Positions 58,202 to 60,730 of a DNA stretch of 60,730 bases are shown here, piece after piece. Position 1 is the first letter of the stretch; every line of letters starts with the position of its first letter. Origin of the DNA: Parasitella parasitica (Eukaryota; Mucoromycota; Mucoromycetes; Mucorales; Mucoraceae); assembly GCA_025201805.1 (NCBI GenBank), contig MU619303.1, forward strand, positions 2,637 to 63,366, given 5' to 3'. Made by a program: the position numbers and the translations under genes. The notes beneath the pieces are model-generated. The model did no database searches, was not told where the DNA came from, and was given only the letters and a program-made list of their open reading frames with translations.

Positions 58202-60697
58202 TTATTCTTCCATAGCTGTGCTCTTGGCTACAGAAGATGTTTCAACAGATTTATCTAATCCACCTCTATATAATTCGGTGTTCCACTTGGGAAAAATACG
58301 TTTGTAGAGACACATCATGATAGTGTCTTGTTGTGTCAAAGTGCCGTCGAATATACACTTCATATAACCGTGCGTACCTAATGATTCACTGATATGACCT
58401 ACTCGGCCGTACTTTGTTGTGAGTTGGACAGGCTTAAACCAGTAGATGTCCTCTACATTAAAGAACATGAATCGAATAACGGCTGATCTTTTGTGACACT
58501 TGAAGGGGTGGCCGCTCAAAATGATACGCTTGGCAATAATACGCTTGATATCCACATCCATAAATGTGCCTGAAGACACCAAAATTGGTTCTATCGCAGT
58601 GAAAGCAAGCAAAATTAAAAATGCGATTCACTCCATACATCATATCAACATACCATTCACATTATCGGTTTCTTTGTAAAACATGACAGGCATTTTACCA
58701 AACACGACAGGTCCATAGATGGTGGCAACATATGAGCGGCCCAGTTTCATGAATCTTTCGAATTTATGCACATGGTTGGTGCCCTTGCTGGTATTTTGGG
58801 AGTAGATGGGCTTAACATTGTACCTTCTAAAGCCCATGTGCATAACCATAGGGTCCTTTGATCTGACAGTCTCTTCGTATGCATTGTCGCGCTGCACTTG
58901 CAAGTTGATAAGGGACATTTTGTGCTCGTACTGCAAAAGACCAAATAGAATATATGGTCTAGTTCTATCATAAGCCTCTACAAATGCATCCATTTTAGAA
59001 AAAATATATATAGCGACAAATGCTGTTTGAAGCTGCTACTAACCATAAGCCTGAAGAGGGACATTGCTGATCCATACTGTAATTCTTGAGGCAGGCTTGA
59101 CATTACCAACAATAGCTTGGCTAACAACACGATGTTTGGTGCGTCCAAAATTTTCAAACTGGAAAATCCTACCATAATCAATGGGCAAGTTTTCATAGGG
59201 ATCCCAAGGAGAAGTTCTGAAAGACTGGAGGCCACGATAGCGGGCAAAGCGTTCTCTAGCTGTGATGTGCATAGGCGTATCGATCTCATCAGGAAAGTCG
59301 TTGTGAGACTCAAATTCAGTTTGTCGCTTTTTAAGGTATTCCTCGTACTCTCTGGCCTCTTCTTCGGCGTTAAATTCATCCTTGTAGGTCTCCTTGGATT
59401 CCATATCAATCTCTTCATACTCCTCATCGTCCTCTGAAAGAGCACCAATAGCTGGTTGGACAATATCATCATCCTCCTCCTCTTGCATTGTGGTGTCTTC
59501 TTCGTCTTCCTCTTCGCTATAATCTGCATCATCATCATCGAAAATCCACGCAGCTTGATAGGACGATGTGCCCTTGGGGACTCTTTTCTTTGTTGGTTCT
59601 CCACCGTCTAAATTGCGCATACGACGCACATGGGCATCTGCTTTGGCCAATTCCTCTTCTGTAGGCCAAGTCTGCTCATTGTTCATGAAATCAGGTTCAT
59701 TTTCAGCTATCAAGTCATCTTGTTCTTCGGGTTTGGGGGTATCAACGACTTGAATATCTTCTTGCATGTCAGATGCTGCAGTAGCAATAGAGGCACTAGT
59801 GATTTGCTGTATCTGAAAATCGCCAAAGTTTTGCAAATGAACCAAGCGATTCGCATTAAAGGGGTTGCCACGGGCATAACCAGTGACCTTCAATGTACCT
59901 GTTTCAGCAGAAGTAGGGTCGAATTCGACTTGTTCCGCTAACATGTAGGGATGATTATCACGCCACGACATGGGCTTGGGGCGTTGCGATGTGATGAAAC
60001 GTAGGGCATTAATGCATTCATTGTCAGAATCCAACGTAAACAGGTGTTCTTCCTCTGGGAAGAATTGCTGAACAAATGCAGTCAGTGATTTTCTAGTGCT
60101 ATTACGAAGTTTTGCGGGTGTGTTCTCCATGTTCTGAACAACAGGAACGACATTAACAATGCCTTGATTGAGAATAGCTAGCAAGCAGTTGATGCCAAAT
60201 TGATCCACCTCCACATCAGCCGACATGAGAAGGATACCGAAATCAGCAACCTTGAAAGCATCAATGACGTCGATAAAGTTGCGCTTGAGAGGCACTAGCT
60301 GAATCTTTTGCTTGAATCGCTCAACATGGAGGATAGTGGCTTCTTGGGTGGCATGTGCAGGCATCTCAAGGGCAAGAGATTTGTAAATGGCTTCAATAGC
60401 GGAATCAACGTCACTGTCAGGGCACAATGGCAAGACAGGAACAATCTTTGGGGCTCCTTGACGTCCCTCAAAGATACGGCTGATACGAGTAATGTCCTCA
60501 CGCTTCTTTTGCTGGATGATCTTTGCAGCATGGCGACGATCGGTTTTGCTGACGATTTTGACATTGTTGCCTTGTTTGATAGCATTGCGATTAATTTTAC
60601 CTTTGGAGGCCTCCCTCAATGCACTCTTGGTGGCATGTCGACTCTTGAAAGGTTTGTTAGACTGGTGGGAGCTACCAGCTCTATGGCGATGTTCCAT
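58202..60697 (-). CDS. TSR1: Ribosome biogenesis GTPase-like protein TSR1
   Basis: Three minus-strand exons (59044-60697, 58654-58977, 58202-58590) encode 788 residues, matching the yeast protein length (788). The ATG at 60697 gives [20 protein letters not shown], the usual basic Tsr1 start; an upstream in-frame TTG is unlikely. An AARP2CN region occupies about residues 220-300. A long acidic segment (about 355-450) precedes the conserved C-terminal part: [53 protein letters not shown] and [18 protein letters not shown]. Tsr1 resembles Bms1 and translational GTPases but lacks GTPase motifs, and none is seen here. It binds late cytoplasmic pre-40S particles and prevents early subunit joining. 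Both splice junctions restore conserved text. Confidence 0.95.
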
Positions 60698-60730
60698 GAT
60701 GGATGGTGGTTGACAAGGCAAGAAAGGCTT

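Noticed and set aside
59117-59941. Plus-strand frames opposite TSR1 exon 1
   Set aside because: Shadow frames of a clearly coding minus-strand exon.
1-60730. tRNA, 5S rRNA or riboswitch
   Set aside because: I looked for B-box-like GGTTCGAATCC patterns and cloverleaf halves and saw none convincing. A tRNA scan would settle this.

Overview
The window looks like nuclear DNA of an early-diverging filamentous fungus, most likely Mucoromycota (Mucorales-like). This is an inference from A+T-rich spacers, many 50-70 nt introns with GT-AG ends, densely packed genes, several chitin synthases, and fungal versions of TSR1, NHP6, FAR11/STRIP and PHO89-type transporters. There is one run of Ns at 12699-13381. 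Exon limits below were worked out by hand from reading frame, splice dinucleotides and family conservation.

Layout. At 257-2286 lies most of a biotin-protein ligase gene. Its last exon sits at about 14119-14286, and the roughly 11.8 kb between is a graveyard of transposons: LINE fragments on both strands, Tc1/mariner remnants (one with intact 20-bp terminal inverted repeats), a 2.4-kb element with long inverted repeats that has a second copy at 53104-54962, and the N gap. Genes then follow closely: a fatty acyl-CoA reductase/acyltransferase fusion (14633-19145), a GT71-type mannosyltransferase (19393-20785), a neugrin/RRG9-like mitochondrial protein (21447-22379), an NHP6-like HMG protein (minus, 22583-22950), a class IV-type chitin synthase (24465-27900), a CBS-domain protein (29601-30617), a second (division 1) chitin synthase (31060-33958), a CNNM/MAM3 membrane protein (34767-36515), ribosomal protein eS27 (minus, 36630-37149), a PHO89-like phosphate transporter (39067-40743), a low-complexity protein with a UIM-like motif (41268-43654), casein kinase I (minus, 43864-45566), a FAR11/STRIP subunit of STRIPAK (minus, 46880-50308), the CAF-1 large subunit (50499-52524), an unassigned probable mitochondrial protein (57278-58073) and TSR1 (minus, 58202-60697).

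Functional themes. Three genes within about 15 kb (mannosyltransferase and two chitin synthases) act on the cell wall. Others are core housekeeping: ribosome production (TSR1, eS27), chromatin (NHP6, CAF-1), signalling (CK1, STRIPAK) and ion or phosphate transport (CNNM, PHO89). FAR11 and CAF-1 are divergent with only 190 bp between start codons.

Most notable observations: biotin ligase split by nested transposons; the reductase/acyltransferase fusion, in which the usual catalytic residues of both domains appear substituted (Tyr to His, His to Ser); a two-copy family of long-TIR elements; a 5'-truncated LINE insertion with a clean 11-bp target duplication; a 6-nt first coding exon in eS27; a probable GC-AG intron in CK1; and an in-frame 54-nt intron in chitin synthase.
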